Shown: positions 19,248 to 28,925 of the stretch, piece by piece | Layout: the number at the start of each line of letters is the position of its first letter | How positions within the stretch are numbered: the first letter of the stretch is position 1 | Source of the DNA: Enterobacterales bacterium | Lineage (GTDB): Bacteria; Pseudomonadota; Gammaproteobacteria; Enterobacterales; Succinivibrionaceae | Assembly (NCBI GenBank): GCA_900768635.1 | Contig: CAAGDP010000198.1 | Span: 12,466 to 76,465, forward strand | Direction: 5' to 3' | DNA length: 64,000 nt | Notes under the pieces: model-generated | Told to the model about the DNA's origin: nothing | The model's database searches: none | The model's input: the letters and a program-made list of their open reading frames with translations, nothing else | Made by a program: the position numbers and the translations under genes

Positions 19248-20496
19248 TAAGAATGCCTTGCAGAGTACGATGGGTAGCTCCCTTACCGGTCTTAAGAACA
19301 TCTCCGGCTTTCCGGCCACAGGAAATTCGGAGGTTGTCATCCGTCAGCAGGTTACGTAACTTCTCTTCCAGTTCCTTTTTACTTTCCACAAGGAACAACC
19401 CTCCCTTCTCCTTCATTTTGAGAGTGAATTCCTTGAAATTATAGTAATGACTTCCCATAATCACCGGAATTCCAACAGCTGCCGGCTCCAGTGGATTATG
19501 ACCGCCAATATCTGCAAAACTTCCACCCATAACTGCCACATCACTGGCAGCAAAAAGCTGATACATAACCCCCATCTTATCTCCCAGTAATACCTGAGAA
19601 CTCCCATCAAATTCATCCTGTTGCGAAATTCTTGACAGGGATAAACCTGCGGTCCTGATTTTGCCTGCTACGGATGAAAAACGCTGGGGATGTCTTGGAA
19701 CCAGAATCAGCAGAAGTTCAGGAAAAGAGGCAAGAAGTCTGCTATGTACATCTAAAAAGATTTCATCTTCTCCTTCGTGGGTAGATGCTGCAATCCAGGT
19801 TTTACGGTGATTAAAAAAATCTCTGATTTCTTTTCCGGAAGATACCTGATCTGAAGGAGCACTAAGGTCGCATTTTAAAGATCCTGTTACAAGTATTTTT
19901 CCTGCACCAAGTTTTTTGAACCTCTGAGTATCTTCCTCATTCTGACATAAAATAAGCGATAAATACTGTCCAAAGAATTTATAAAACAAATTACCTATGG
20001 CATATCGGTCACAGGATCTTTCAGACATTCTGGCATTGATTAATACCGTTGGTATGTGGTGACGATGACAGCATTTAAGCCAATTGGGCCATAATTCTGT
20101 TTCCATGATTACCAGTGCCACTGGTCGTACTTTTCTTACAAAAAGCGCTATGGCATGCGGAAAATCCAGCGGAGCAAACAGGTGGGTAACAAAGTCACCG
20201 ATTTTCTCAGCCTGCTCCATGCCGGTGGTGGTGGTAGTGGTAACAACTATCTGCAGATCGGGCTGCGCCTTATGAAATTCCCTGATAAGCCGGGAGGCGG
20301 CAATAGTTTCTCCAACACTTACCGTATGAAACCATATAACACCGGAAGTATTGGGATTATTTATGAAGTGATAAAAACCAAACAGTTCCCCTATTCTTGT
20401 TCCATAGGACTTTTTGCCTTTTCTGGGAAACAGCAGAATAAGGAAAATGAACGGGAGCGCTAAATAAAGAAAAATATTGTATATCAGTCTCATCAT
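19222..20496 (-). CDS. waaA: Lipid IVA 3-deoxy-D-manno-octulosonic acid transferase WaaA (KdtA)
   Basis: Membrane-anchored GT-B enzyme that moves Kdo from CMP-Kdo to lipid IVA. The 424 residues match E. coli (425). A hydrophobic N-terminal anchor (IFLYLALPFIFLILLF) is followed by VIWFHTVSVGETIAA, the acceptor-side motif, then ETELWPNW, and the donor-site GGSFADIGGHNPLEPAAVGIP. With kdkA beside it, a monofunctional (single Kdo) transferase is expected. It lies 8 bases after waaF. Confidence 0.95.
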   Translation of the reverse strand: MMRLIYNIFLYLALPFIFLILLFPRKGKKSYGTRIGELFGFYHFINNPNTSGVIWFHTVSVGETIAASRLIREFHKAQPDLQIVVTTTTTTGMEQAEKIGDFVTHLFAPLDFPHAIALFVRKVRPVALVIMETELWPNWLKCCHRHHIPTVLINARMSERSCDRYAIGNLFYKFFGQYLSLILCQNEEDTQRFKKLGAGKILVTGSLKCDLSAPSDQVSSGKEIRDFFNHRKTWIAASTHEGEDEIFLDVHSRLLASFPELLLILVPRHPQRFSSVAGKIRTAGLSLSRISQQDEFDGSSQVLLGDKMGVMYQLFAASDVAVMGGSFADIGGHNPLEPAAVGIPVIMGSHYYNFKEFTLKMKEKGGLFLVESKKELEEKLRNLLTDDNLRISCGRKAGDVLKTGKGATHRTLQGILTMINGSSR

Positions 20497-20504
20497 TACA
20501 TCTG

Positions 20505-21581
20505 CTACTCCAGAGAAAGCTCAGATCCGGTAAGGGAAGATATTTCGCCCAGAACCCGCTCAGGCTTAAGATCCCGCAGACATTCCATAGAAGAATGAGG
20601 ACAAGTCCTTTTAAAACAAGGTCGGCAGTTAAGATTCGTCAGGTATACCGTTCTAGCAACAGCTGTCAGAGGAGGTGTATATCCGGTACTTGAAGATCCG
20701 TAAATAGCCACCAGTGGTGTTCCCACTGCGGCAGCCACATGCATTAAGCCGGTATCATTGGTCACGACTGCTGAGCAACTGGCAAGAAGATCTATTGCCT
20801 CTGTAAGTTTGGTTTTACCAGTCAGATCAAAACAATGCTTTTTTACTGTTTCATCTAGATTATTCAGAATTTCAGTTGCTACGGCTGTATCCTTTGCTCC
20901 ACCGAAAATAAATACCGGTCCTTTGGTCCGGATCCAGGCGGAAGCTATCCGGGCATAATATTCCGCCGGCCACCTTTTGGCCGGACCGTACTCGGCACCA
21001 GGACATAATCCCAGAGCATGATCATATTCATCAATCCCTAATAATTTAAGGATCTCCCGAGCTTTATCCGGATAAGCAGTAAGATGGGGATAAGGAATAT
21101 CCTTCACATCCTGAGGACCGGTCAGATGAATCTCCTGAGGTGCATAAGTCAACGCATCATAACGTTGTACCATCAGTGGCAATAATTCCTTTCGGGTGAA
21201 CATCTGATTCAAGAGGAAATAGCGTTGCTCTCCTTTCCATCCTCTGCGTTCGGGAATACCGGCAAACCATGGCACCAGAGCCGATTTCAGGGAATTTGGT
21301 AGGACTAGACACAGATCAAAGTTCATTGCTCTCAGTTTCCGTCCCAGCCGGAAACGCTCACAAAGCTTTAACTCCCTGTGTTTAAAGGGATTAGTCACCA
21401 CACCGGTAACTTCCGGCATACGACCTAACAGGCCGCGACACCAATCTGGCACAAAAACATGAATTTCAGCCTCATGGTACCGGTTTTTAAGTTTGATCAA
21501 CAGGCTCTGAGCCATAACCATATCACCAATCCAGGAAGGTGCCACTACCAGAATTTTTCTTGGATCTTCTTTATTTTGCAT
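20505..21581 (-). CDS. waaF: ADP-heptose:LPS heptosyltransferase II (WaaF)
   Basis: GT9 enzyme adding the second heptose of the LPS inner core. About 358 residues. Motifs: KILVVAPSWIGDMVMAQSL at the N-terminus (the WIGD form typical of WaaF), LCPGAEYGPAKRWP, and CSAVVTNDTGLMHVAAA with VAIYGSSSTGYTPP in the donor domain; the C-terminal Cys-rich NCRPCFKRTCPH is also usual for WaaF. ATG 21581 is preferred over a TTG at 21617. It heads a two-gene unit with waaA. Confidence 0.92.
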   Translation of the reverse strand: MQNKEDPRKILVVAPSWIGDMVMAQSLLIKLKNRYHEAEIHVFVPDWCRGLLGRMPEVTGVVTNPFKHRELKLCERFRLGRKLRAMNFDLCLVLPNSLKSALVPWFAGIPERRGWKGEQRYFLLNQMFTRKELLPLMVQRYDALTYAPQEIHLTGPQDVKDIPYPHLTAYPDKAREILKLLGIDEYDHALGLCPGAEYGPAKRWPAEYYARIASAWIRTKGPVFIFGGAKDTAVATEILNNLDETVKKHCFDLTGKTKLTEAIDLLASCSAVVTNDTGLMHVAAAVGTPLVAIYGSSSTGYTPPLTAVARTVYLTNLNCRPCFKRTCPHSSMECLRDLKPERVLGEISSLTGSELSLE

Positions 21582-22106
21582 TTTCTTTGAGTCCTGTACC
21601 GGATTCTTTCCACACAAGCGGACAGATATTTGTCAGGAACCACTATCCGATTTGATATCTCCGTTCCCATAAGAAGCAGGAAAATACCGGATTGGAACCT
21701 TGTGGAATAAAACCTTTACCTGAGTTTTCAACAGTTTTTTTATTGTATCAGGAATAATCGCTCCTATCGAGCTGACAAAACCTGTCGTCTGAGATCGAAC
21801 TTTTCTTTAATAGAACTTCAGAATTCCTCAGCTCCTCATCTACGGAATAACATTATATGATTGGAAGTATGCCTAACCTGCAATTATCGCCCACTCACAA
21901 AATCCGGGATCTTTTTAATCCCCTCTACAGTATATCCGTGAGTGTGGATGTCCGGTGTGTTATACTTTTCACATTCAGAACGTTAACCCTGCTATTTTCA
22001 GGTAAAATGGCGCAGGTAATGTTAAGGGTTAAACTTTTTAAGCGGAAGTACAAAAACATGCAACGAAGCTGTTCTCTTGCGCTTGATAAACATTCAGGAA
22101 GTAGGA
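21582..22106. other. Divergent intergenic region between waaF and glpG
   Basis: About 525 bases without a convincing gene. Promoters for both flanking genes must lie here. A TATACT at 21961-21966 could be a -10 element for glpG, but no matching -35 is obvious. Nothing else is recognised. Confidence 0.4.
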
Positions 22107-22970
22107 ATGAAAGCCATATTAAAAGTTAACAACTATCGACTGGCAGAGTTTTTTGCAACAAGACTGGATAACAAAACAAAGACTAAAGTCCGGATTCAGG
22201 AAGATGGGGAAAACAGCTATCTGCTTCTGGTGGATGAAAAAGACTGGGAAGTTTGCCAGAAGGAAATAATGAACATAGCTTCCGAAATGCGTCAGTTTGA
22301 GCAGAATGAGAAAAAAAATAACGCAGAAAAATGGGCTGCCAACCTGAAAGCCACCGGAGAAATCAAACGCGTGCCAACTCAGTTCTCCATTACAAATCTG
22401 AAACAAACCATATTATCGGCACCTTTTACCACCCTTATTTTTATTATCTGTCTTATAGTGTTTCTGTGCCTTGCTGTTAGCACGGAAAACACTTTTAACC
22501 TTCTTAGTATGAATAATATTTCCACTGGTGACCCATCATCCTGGTACAAGCTGATCTCCCCTGCTGTTATGAATTTCTCCCTTACTCATATAGCCTTTAA
22601 CCTTTTCTGGTGGTACTGGCTGGGCTCCCGTATCGAAAAGGGATTGGGTACTGCAACACTTCTGGCTGTTTTTCTGCTGGGCAGCATTATTCCCAACTTT
22701 ATTCAGTACAGTATCTACGGTCCTAACTTCGGTGGTCTTTCAGGAGTCAATTATGCCCTTATGTCCTATGTCTGTACTGTTACCTTCCTGCGACCACGGC
22801 AATACAGTGCAGTTATAATGGACCGAACGATCTTCACTGTTGCAATTGTCTGGGCTTTTCTTGGTTTCCTTATTCCAGCCATGGCAAATGGTGCTCACTT
22901 CGGCGGGATCTTCACTGGTATAGCCATTGGGTTATATGATATTTTTGTTGTAAAAAGGAACAAGATATAA
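22107..22970 (+). CDS. glpG: Rhomboid intramembrane serine protease GlpG
   Basis: Polytopic inner-membrane protease, 287 residues. A cytosolic N-terminal domain of about 90 residues is followed by six membrane segments. The catalytic Ser is in FGGLSGVNYALM and the catalytic His in MANGAHFGG; the WR-like and H-x-x-x-N elements appear as LTHIAFNLFWW. AGGAAGTAGGA directly precedes ATG 22107, which is preferred to the TTG at 22077. The stop is immediately followed by the start of ybaK. Confidence 0.94.
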   Translation: MKAILKVNNYRLAEFFATRLDNKTKTKVRIQEDGENSYLLLVDEKDWEVCQKEIMNIASEMRQFEQNEKKNNAEKWAANLKATGEIKRVPTQFSITNLKQTILSAPFTTLIFIICLIVFLCLAVSTENTFNLLSMNNISTGDPSSWYKLISPAVMNFSLTHIAFNLFWWYWLGSRIEKGLGTATLLAVFLLGSIIPNFIQYSIYGPNFGGLSGVNYALMSYVCTVTFLRPRQYSAVIMDRTIFTVAIVWAFLGFLIPAMANGAHFGGIFTGIAIGLYDIFVVKRNKI

Positions 22971-23444
22971 ATGACTCCTGCAATCCAAATGCTTAAAAAG
23001 CAGAAAATCCAACACAAAATATATACCTATGAATGTTCTGTTGACCATGACTTTGGCCACCACTGTGCCTCCGAACTGGGTATCGACGAACATCGGGTAT
23101 ACAAAACTCTGCTTATTCATCATGAAAAAAGCTATGTTACAGCGGTGATCCCGGTAAACTGTACATTAAATTTGAAACAGGCAGCAAGGATAGCCGGACT
23201 TAAAAAAGTTGAAATGGCAGACCCTAAAGACGCGGAACGGATCTCCGGCTTTGTGGTAGGAGGCATCAGTCCTCTGGGACAAAAAAAGCGCCTGCCTACA
23301 ATAATTGACAGCGAAGCATTGAAACATGATGAGATTCTGGTAAGCGGAGGCAAACGAGGATTATCGGTGGGATTAAATCCGGAAGATCTTATTCAGCTCC
23401 TGTCTGCAAAAGTGGGCAACATTACTGACGTACATGAGGAATAA
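22971..23444 (+). CDS. ybaK: Cys-tRNA(Pro)/Cys-tRNA(Cys) deacylase YbaK
   Basis: Single-domain trans-editing enzyme (YbaK/EbsC family) that hydrolyses Cys-tRNA(Pro) made by ProRS. The 157 residues match E. coli (159). Recognisable: VYKTLLIHHEKSYVTAVIPV, the conserved Lys in LKKVEMA, VVGGISPLGQKKRLPT and SGGKRGLSVGL. It begins on the base after the glpG stop and its last bases overlap the coaD ribosome site, so glpG-ybaK-coaD form one transcription unit. Confidence 0.93.
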   Translation: MTPAIQMLKKQKIQHKIYTYECSVDHDFGHHCASELGIDEHRVYKTLLIHHEKSYVTAVIPVNCTLNLKQAARIAGLKKVEMADPKDAERISGFVVGGISPLGQKKRLPTIIDSEALKHDEILVSGGKRGLSVGLNPEDLIQLLSAKVGNITDVHEE

Positions 23445-23448
23445 CAGA

Positions 23449-23946
23449 ATGAACGATGTAAAAGCGGTCTTCCCCGGATCTTTCGATCCTCTTACACTGG
23501 GACATGTTGATATTATCCGCAGAGCTTCAGATTTATTCAAAGAGGTAGTCGTTGCTATTGCAGCCAGTCCCAGCAAACACCCGATTCTCTCTTTGGAAAA
23601 AAGAACCGAACTGGCCAGAAATGCCTTAAGAAACCTGAATAACGTTACGGTAATGAATTTTGATAATCTTCTGGTGGATTTTTTACGCAAAATCGATGCG
23701 CATGTCCTGATCAGAGGACTGAGAAACACCAACGACTTTGAGTACGAAATGCAACTCAGTCATATGTACCGTGCGCAACTTCCGGACATTGAAGTTATCT
23801 ATTTTCCAACTAAATTGGAATATACTTTTATTTCATCTACCCTGGTTCGGGAAATAGCCATCCACCACGGAATTCTGACCCCTTATGTGCCTCAGGAGGT
23901 GGCGGATGCTATTGCTGAAAGCGTCTGCCAGTCAGAGCGTTCTTAA
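23449..23946 (+). CDS. coaD: Phosphopantetheine adenylyltransferase CoaD
   Basis: Catalyses ATP + 4'-phosphopantetheine to dephospho-CoA + PPi, the fourth step of CoA synthesis. 165 residues. Motifs: FPGSFDPLTLGHVDII (the T/HxGH nucleotidyltransferase site), IAASPSKHP, VLIRGLRNTNDFEYE and the ISSTLVREI signature. ATG 23449 is chosen because GAGGA (23436-23440), at the end of ybaK, is a good ribosome site; ATG 23434 is in frame. Its stop abuts the mutM stop. Confidence 0.95.
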   Translation: MNDVKAVFPGSFDPLTLGHVDIIRRASDLFKEVVVAIAASPSKHPILSLEKRTELARNALRNLNNVTVMNFDNLLVDFLRKIDAHVLIRGLRNTNDFEYEMQLSHMYRAQLPDIEVIYFPTKLEYTFISSTLVREIAIHHGILTPYVPQEVADAIAESVCQSERS

Positions 23947-24759
23947 TTACTTCTGACAGGTTGAACAGAAAAATGTGGATCGTTGTCCCTGTCTCAGGGA
24001 CTGTACTTCTCCACCGCATACTGTGCAAGGCTGTCCGGTTTTACCGTATATTCTGAGGTTTCCTGCAAAATATCCCGGCTTTCCATCTACCTGTGCATAA
24101 TCTCTTATGGTGGTACCTCCAGACATAATTGATCTGGTCAGAATATCCCTGATTTCCGCCACTAATAAAGTACATTCCTGAAGACTTATGGATTTTGCCG
24201 GTCTTCTGGGATCAATTTTGCATAAAAAAAGGACCTCATTAGCATAAATATTACCCACACCTACCACAATTTTATTGTCCATAAGCGCCTGTTTAACAGG
24301 AAGGATCCTGTTTCGAAATTTGCTGAATAAATATCCGGGAGTAAAATCATCAGTTAAAGGTTCAACACCTAATGAAGCTATGACAGACAATTTGCAGGGA
24401 TCGCCGGTAGTCCAGAGTAAAGCACCAAATCGTCGCGGGTCGTTATAACGAAGTATCTCTCCTCCATCAAGAAAGAATTCATAATGATCATGCTTTTGCA
24501 AAGGGGTGCCTTCATTATCTATTCTGATATGTCCGGTCATACCCAGATGAATAATCATAGTTCCGGTGCCGGTTTTAAGAAAAATATATTTGCTTCTCCG
24601 GGAAAGCCCGAGAATTACGCTGTTTTCTGCCTCCCTTATTTCCGCAGGTATTGGAAAACGCAATCGTGGATTGTGAATAACAATACTACCTATTCTGCGC
24701 TGAAGAAGCTTTTGCTCCAAAGCACGTTTGGTTACTTCAACTTCCGGCAATTCTGGCAT
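23947..24759 (-). CDS. mutM: Formamidopyrimidine-DNA glycosylase MutM (Fpg)
   Basis: Bifunctional glycosylase/AP lyase removing 8-oxoguanine and formamidopyrimidines. The mature enzyme must start with the catalytic Pro: PELPEVEVTKR, so the start is ATG 24759, although the frame opens at 24774. 270 residues. Also visible: the catalytic Lys region, NPRLRFPIP, IHLGMTGH, YNDPRRFG, GNIYANEVLF and the C-terminal zinc finger CTVCGG...FCSTCQK. Placement between coaD and rpmG is the enterobacterial order. Confidence 0.96.
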   Translation of the reverse strand: MPELPEVEVTKRALEQKLLQRRIGSIVIHNPRLRFPIPAEIREAENSVILGLSRRSKYIFLKTGTGTMIIHLGMTGHIRIDNEGTPLQKHDHYEFFLDGGEILRYNDPRRFGALLWTTGDPCKLSVIASLGVEPLTDDFTPGYLFSKFRNRILPVKQALMDNKIVVGVGNIYANEVLFLCKIDPRRPAKSISLQECTLLVAEIRDILTRSIMSGGTTIRDYAQVDGKPGYFAGNLRIYGKTGQPCTVCGGEVQSLRQGQRSTFFCSTCQK

Positions 24760-24820
24760 ACAACACCACCTCAATATCCATTTATCCTCCGGAGCATATC
24801 CTAAATAGGACAGTTGTCAA

Positions 24821-24850
24821 TATAAAAGCCCCATACTCTCGTATGAGGCT
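24821..24850 (-). terminator. Intrinsic terminator after rpmBG
   Basis: On the minus strand AGCCTCATAC (24841-24850), loop GAGA, GTATGGGGCT (24827-24836; one mismatch), then TTTTATATT. It follows the rpmG stop by about 43 bases and precedes mutM. Confidence 0.8.
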
Positions 24851-24892
24851 CTTATAATAAATCTGTCACCGAAGGTAACATAAAAACAAGAA

Positions 24893-25063
24893 TTACTTAA
24901 TCTTGCCTTCTTTATAAATAACATGCTTACGCACAACTGGATCGTACTTTTTGATTTCCATCTTCTCAGTCATGGTACGCTTATTCTTGGTAGTGGTATA
25001 AAAATGACCAGTACCAGCAGAAGAATTTAAGCGAATCTTTTCGCGACCACCTTTTGCAGCCAT
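24893..25063 (-). CDS. rpmG: 50S ribosomal protein L33
   Basis: A 56-residue basic protein beginning [17 protein letters not shown] and ending VIYKEGKIK, with the [11 protein letters not shown] and [10 protein letters not shown] segments of bacterial L33. It is the Cys-less form, so it does not bind zinc. It is 10 bases downstream of rpmB with a GGAG ribosome site and shares its promoter. The length agrees with E. coli L33 (55 residues). Confidence 0.95.
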   Translation of the reverse strand: MAAKGGREKIRLNSSAGTGHFYTTTKNKRTMTEKMEIKKYDPVVRKHVIYKEGKIK

Positions 25064-25073
25064 TTTTTACTCC

Positions 25074-25310
25074 TTAAATTTTTTCACCATTAGCACGCAT
25101 ATCAGCTAACACTGCATCAATACCTACTTTATCGATAATGCGCATTGCTTTAGCGCTGACACGAAGCTTAACAAAACGATTTTCACTTTCAACCCAAAAA
25201 CGATGGAAGTGCAGATTAGGCAAGAAACGACGACGAGTCGCATTCTTTGCGTGAGATCTGTTGTTACCTACAGCAGGAAGTTTGCCGGTAACCTGACATT
25301 GTCTAGTCAT
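25074..25310 (-). CDS. rpmB: 50S ribosomal protein L28
   Basis: 78-residue protein beginning [21 protein letters not shown] and containing [14 protein letters not shown] and the closing [17 protein letters not shown] segment. It matches E. coli L28 in length (78). First gene of the rpmB-rpmG operon; the promoter must lie in 25311-25560. Confidence 0.96.
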   Translation of the reverse strand: MTRQCQVTGKLPAVGNNRSHAKNATRRRFLPNLHFHRFWVESENRFVKLRVSAKAMRIIDKVGIDAVLADMRANGEKI

Positions 25311-25807
25311 TTTTAACTACTCCAAATTATAATTCTACACTGATCAACTTTAGAAGGCCAACTCCAAAGTTGTATGATCAGAGTTCGTCAAAAAGATCAG
25401 ATTAAAATAAGCAAATTAAATAAATCTTGCATCTAAAAATTGTCTAACTGCTTATTTTTCAACGATTTTTATACATTTACGGGATATGAAAAACCTACGT
25501 AAAAAACCGCCTATCTTCAAAAAAACCGTTGCATTATATCACAAAGATTAATTAACTACTACATGAAAAACGTAGCAATTCAGGAGGATTATTCGAAAAA
25601 AGGTTACTATTCACTCCCCTGATCCTTGTTGCCAAATTTTACTGATAAAATGAGTTTGATACCCAGATCTGGTTTCGTCCGCCGGCATAGAACTGTTTCT
25701 AGAACGGTAACTCCGTAATTACCGTCCGGCAACATATACAGCCACCCGCTCTTATTATGATTTCATGGTAATATATACTGACTTCCAATTAGTTTTTAAC
25801 AGCAATT
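25311..25807. other. Divergent intergenic region between rpmB and coaBC
   Basis: About 500 bases without a gene. It carries the promoters of rpmB (-) and coaBC (+). A nested inverted repeat at 25681-25730 is described separately. Nothing else is recognised. Confidence 0.4.
25681..25730. repeat. Nested inverted repeat upstream of coaBC
   Basis: Outer arms GCCGG (25681-25685) and CCGGC (25726-25730) enclose inner arms ACGGTAA (25704-25710) and TTACCGT (25719-25725) around an 8-base loop. The right arms are contiguous and the left arms are separated by an 18-base bulge. There is no U-run, so it is not a simple terminator. Confidence 0.5.
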
Positions 25808-27022
25808 ATGCAGATACTATTAAATAAAAAGATTCTTCTGGGGATCACCGGCGGTATTGCCGCCTATAAATCCTGTGAGCTTATCAGGTTATTTCAAAAA
25901 GCAGGCGCTGATGTTAAGGTCATTATGACACCAAACGCCACCAGATTTATTACGCCTCTTACCGTTAGTTCCCTGTGCGGATCTCCGGCAGTTATTGATA
26001 TGTTCGCCACATCAGGAAGTGGTATCGATCATATTGAATACACCCGTTGGGCCGACCTTATGGTAATTGCTCCCGCAAGCGCCAACACTTTAGCCAAAAT
26101 TACTCATGGAATAGCTGATAACTTTCTTACTACTGCCGTACTCGCCACCGAGACTCCACTGTTGGTTGCTCCGGCAATGAATGTAAAAATGTACCAGAAT
26201 CAGGCAACTCAGGAAAATATCGATGTTCTTAAAAAACGCGGAGTTAGATTTTCCGGACCTGAAGTTGGTTATCAGGCTTGCGGAGAATCCGGACCAGGGA
26301 GAATGACTGAACCGCAGAATATCTTCAGAACAGCTGCAGAGTTGCTTCTTGATCAGAACAAAAATAAAAAAATTGTAATAACTGCCGGACCTACTCAGGA
26401 ACCTCTGGATCCAGTACGTTGTCTTACCAATCTAAGCTCCGGTAAAATGGGCTATGCTCTTGCGCAGGCTGCTGCTGTCATGGGGTGGAAAACAACTCTT
26501 ATCTCCGGGCCGGTAACTCTTGAAATGCCGGTGGGAGTGGAAGCTCTGAAGGTAAAGACAGCAGCCGAAATGATGGATGCGGTCTGGCAAAACTGTAAAG
26601 ATGCAAACTGTTTCATTGGTTGTGCTGCAGTAGCAGATTTCCGTCCTGAAAAAGTAGCACCCAACAAAATCAAAAAGAGCTCTGATGAAGAATCTCTGAA
26701 ACTGATTCTGACGAAAAATCCTGACATTATTGCGTCTCTGGCAAGTCTTGATCATCTCTATACAGTCGGCTTTGCCGCCGAAACAGAAAATCTCCTAAAC
26801 TATGCCAGAAACAAGCTTCACAATAAAAAGCTGAATATGATCATTGCCAATGATGTGTCTAAAAAAGACATTGGATTTAACAGTGACTTTAATCAGGCTG
26901 TTATTATTACCGACAATGGTGATGAAATTGCAATACCTCGAATGAGCAAAGATGATCTGGCTTTACGCATTATTAATGAAATCGAAAACAAACTACAGGG
27001 AAAAAAGAATGAAAAACATTGA
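25808..27022 (+). CDS. coaBC: Bifunctional phosphopantothenoylcysteine decarboxylase / phosphopantothenate-cysteine ligase
   Basis: Two-domain CoA synthesis enzyme (Dfp), 404 residues. The N-terminal flavodoxin-like CoaC domain shows [18 protein letters not shown], the catalytic His region [20 protein letters not shown], and [10 protein letters not shown], with Cys in [13 protein letters not shown]. The C-terminal CTP-dependent CoaB domain shows [14 protein letters not shown] and [12 protein letters not shown], then [14 protein letters not shown] and TKNPDI. It overlaps dut by 14 bases, matching the E. coli dfp-dut order. Confidence 0.95.
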   Translation: MQILLNKKILLGITGGIAAYKSCELIRLFQKAGADVKVIMTPNATRFITPLTVSSLCGSPAVIDMFATSGSGIDHIEYTRWADLMVIAPASANTLAKITHGIADNFLTTAVLATETPLLVAPAMNVKMYQNQATQENIDVLKKRGVRFSGPEVGYQACGESGPGRMTEPQNIFRTAAELLLDQNKNKKIVITAGPTQEPLDPVRCLTNLSSGKMGYALAQAAAVMGWKTTLISGPVTLEMPVGVEALKVKTAAEMMDAVWQNCKDANCFIGCAAVADFRPEKVAPNKIKKSSDEESLKLILTKNPDIIASLASLDHLYTVGFAAETENLLNYARNKLHNKKLNMIIANDVSKKDIGFNSDFNQAVIITDNGDEIAIPRMSKDDLALRIINEIENKLQGKKNEKH

Positions 27023-27467
27023 TTTAAAAATCCTAGATGAACGACTGGGCAATGATTTTCCACTGCCGTCCTACAGCTCTCCAGGATCTGCCGGTCTGGA
27101 TCTCCGGGCTATGATTGATAAGGATAAAATAACCATTCATCCGGGAGAAACCATCCTTGTACCAACCGGCATGTCTGTATATATCAAAGATCCACAAATC
27201 TGCGCCACCATCCTTCCAAGATCTGGACTGGGACACAAACATGGTATTGTACTGGGAAATTTAGTAGGTCTTATTGATTCTGACTACCAGGGTCCTTTGA
27301 TGGTTTCTCTCTGGAACAGAGGAAACAGTGATTTTGAAATAACCTTGGGCGATCGCATTGCCCAATTGGTGTTCCTACCGGTTCTTCAGGTCTCATTCAA
27401 TATAGTTGACAGCTTTGAAGAAACAGAACGGGGAACCGGTGGTTTTGGCCATTCCGGAACTAAGTAA
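27009..27467 (+). CDS. dut: dUTP diphosphatase
   Basis: Homotrimeric dUTPase hydrolysing dUTP to dUMP and PPi. 152 residues (151 in E. coli). The five conserved motifs are present: [43 protein letters not shown] and the C-terminal [10 protein letters not shown] arm. ATG 27009 lies within the end of coaBC; the frame is open to 26952 but the family N-terminus begins here. Confidence 0.96.
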   Translation: MKNIDLKILDERLGNDFPLPSYSSPGSAGLDLRAMIDKDKITIHPGETILVPTGMSVYIKDPQICATILPRSGLGHKHGIVLGNLVGLIDSDYQGPLMVSLWNRGNSDFEITLGDRIAQLVFLPVLQVSFNIVDSFEETERGTGGFGHSGTK

Positions 27468-27477
27468 CAAACACCTA

Positions 27478-27507
27478 AGATGCATCAGTCAGCCTGGTGC
27501 ATCTTTA
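27478..27507. terminator. Bidirectional intrinsic terminator between dut and the epimerase-like gene
   Basis: AGATGCATCAG (27478-27488) pairs with CTGGTGCATCT (27494-27504) with one G-T pair, followed by TTTAT on the plus strand. It lies 10 bases after the dut stop and abuts the end of the convergent gene. Confidence 0.82.
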
Positions 27508-28254
27508 TCCTAAATGACTGGAAATGCTTTTTACCGGCAGGTAGTCATCCTTTATACGTTGATCATGGACATAATCATGATTTACCGATACCACCCAGTC
27601 ACGATTAAGTTTGTGCTTAAGCAGAGTGACGATTTTGGCATAGCTATAACCATCTTTTGCATTTCCATCCACATGGAATAATCCATACCAGCGCTCATTT
27701 ATGCACTTCATAATAGTATCAGCAGTATCACTCAAATAAGTACAGGCCGGTATCCACAAATCAGAACAGGATACTTTTCCGGAAGACTTCTGTTGTTCAT
27801 CCAAATAATGAACCATATTGTTTCCCTGACCATCTTCATCAATCTGCCAACCAAGTCGAAGAATACAACTTTTCAGACTGGCATTGCGTATAGCCTGTTC
27901 GCAACGCAGTTTATACTGGCCATAAGAATCATTACTGTCAGGAATATCTCTAATGGTAAAAGGTCCTTTTCGCCGATCACTGAATACCATAACAGTACTG
28001 GAGAATACAAAAGGTATATCATTAACCTGAGCAAAGTGAGCCATCAAAGACGCCCATCGTTCTGATCCCAGGCCTAAATGAACAATTCCGGAAAGATTCA
28101 TACGAAACAGAAAGAGGTTTGCCTCGGAAATGTTTTCCGGATCAACTACATTTCGAGGCCAGGTGACCACATCCCAACCCTGAGATTTGGCTACTTCAGC
28201 AACTTTCGGCCCTATGGTACCGTGCAGACCGGTTATAAGCAGTCTTTTAACCAT
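27505..28254 (-). CDS. NAD(P)-dependent sugar epimerase/reductase-like protein (RmlD/SDR family)
   Basis: A 249-residue extended short-chain dehydrogenase-like protein. The nucleotide-binding loop is TGLHGTIGPK at residues 8-17 (GxxGxxG pattern), and the catalytic YxxxK is SYGQYKLRCEQ. FVFSSTVMVF carries the Ser/Thr of the active site. The overall form (RmlD-like, short C-terminus) suggests reduction or epimerisation of a nucleotide sugar, but the substrate is unknown. A GGGGG ribosome site precedes the ATG. It lies between dut and pyrE, the place held by slmA in enterobacteria, and shares the minus strand with pyrE (23-base gap), so the two may be co-transcribed. Confidence 0.75.
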   Translation of the reverse strand: MVKRLLITGLHGTIGPKVAEVAKSQGWDVVTWPRNVVDPENISEANLFLFRMNLSGIVHLGLGSERWASLMAHFAQVNDIPFVFSSTVMVFSDRRKGPFTIRDIPDSNDSYGQYKLRCEQAIRNASLKSCILRLGWQIDEDGQGNNMVHYLDEQQKSSGKVSCSDLWIPACTYLSDTADTIMKCINERWYGLFHVDGNAKDGYSYAKIVTLLKHKLNRDWVVSVNHDYVHDQRIKDDYLPVKSISSHLG

Positions 28255-28277
28255 AACATTCCCCCTTTCTAAATTCT

Positions 28278-28925
28278 TTATGCCTGCACTCCGTAGCGCT
28301 GACGATAGTCCATTACATCTGCCAGATGATCCTTAAGTTCCGGTTTTTGTTCCAGATAGGAAATAAGATCCGCAAGAGTAATAATAGAAGTAACTTTAGT
28401 ATTGTAGTCCCGCTCTATCTCCTGAATTGCGGAAAGATCTCCCCGACCCTTCTCCTGACGATCCAGAGAAATCAGAACTCCGGCCAGACTTGCACCGTTA
28501 CTGCTGATTATGTCCATAGACTCCCGGATGGCTGTACCGGCAGTAATAACATCATCCACCAACATTACTCTTCCACTTAAATTGCTGCCTATCAGATTGC
28601 CACCTTCACCATGGTCCTTGGTTTCCTTGCGATTACATACCCAGGGAACATCTCTTCCATATCTTTCATACAACTGAACAACAGTTGCTGAAGCAATAGG
28701 AATACCCTTATATGCAGGACCGAATACCACATCAAAATCAATACCGGAATTTTCCAATGCGGCAGCGTAAAATCTTCCCAGCATTGCCAGATCAGCACCG
28801 GTATTAAAGAGACCGGCATTAAAAAAATACGGGCTGTTACGTCCTGATTTCAAGGTAAAGTTCCCAAACCTTAAAACATTTTTCTCCAACGCAAACTGGA
28901 TAAATTCTTTCTGATAATCTTTCAT
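28278..28925 (-). CDS. pyrE: Orotate phosphoribosyltransferase
   Basis: Joins orotate and PRPP to orotidine 5'-monophosphate in pyrimidine synthesis. 215 residues (213 in E. coli). Motifs: [16 protein letters not shown] at the N-terminus, [13 protein letters not shown], the flexible-loop [11 protein letters not shown], and the PRPP-binding [21 protein letters not shown] precedes the ATG by 7 bases. Confidence 0.96.
   Translation of the reverse strand: MKDYQKEFIQFALEKNVLRFGNFTLKSGRNSPYFFNAGLFNTGADLAMLGRFYAAALENSGIDFDVVFGPAYKGIPIASATVVQLYERYGRDVPWVCNRKETKDHGEGGNLIGSNLSGRVMLVDDVITAGTAIRESMDIISSNGASLAGVLISLDRQEKGRGDLSAIQEIERDYNTKVTSIITLADLISYLEQKPELKDHLADVMDYRQRYGVQA

Noticed and set aside
21857..22129. 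90-codon plus-strand open frame upstream of glpG
   Set aside because: Overlaps the glpG start and ribosome site, has atypical composition and no recognisable domain.
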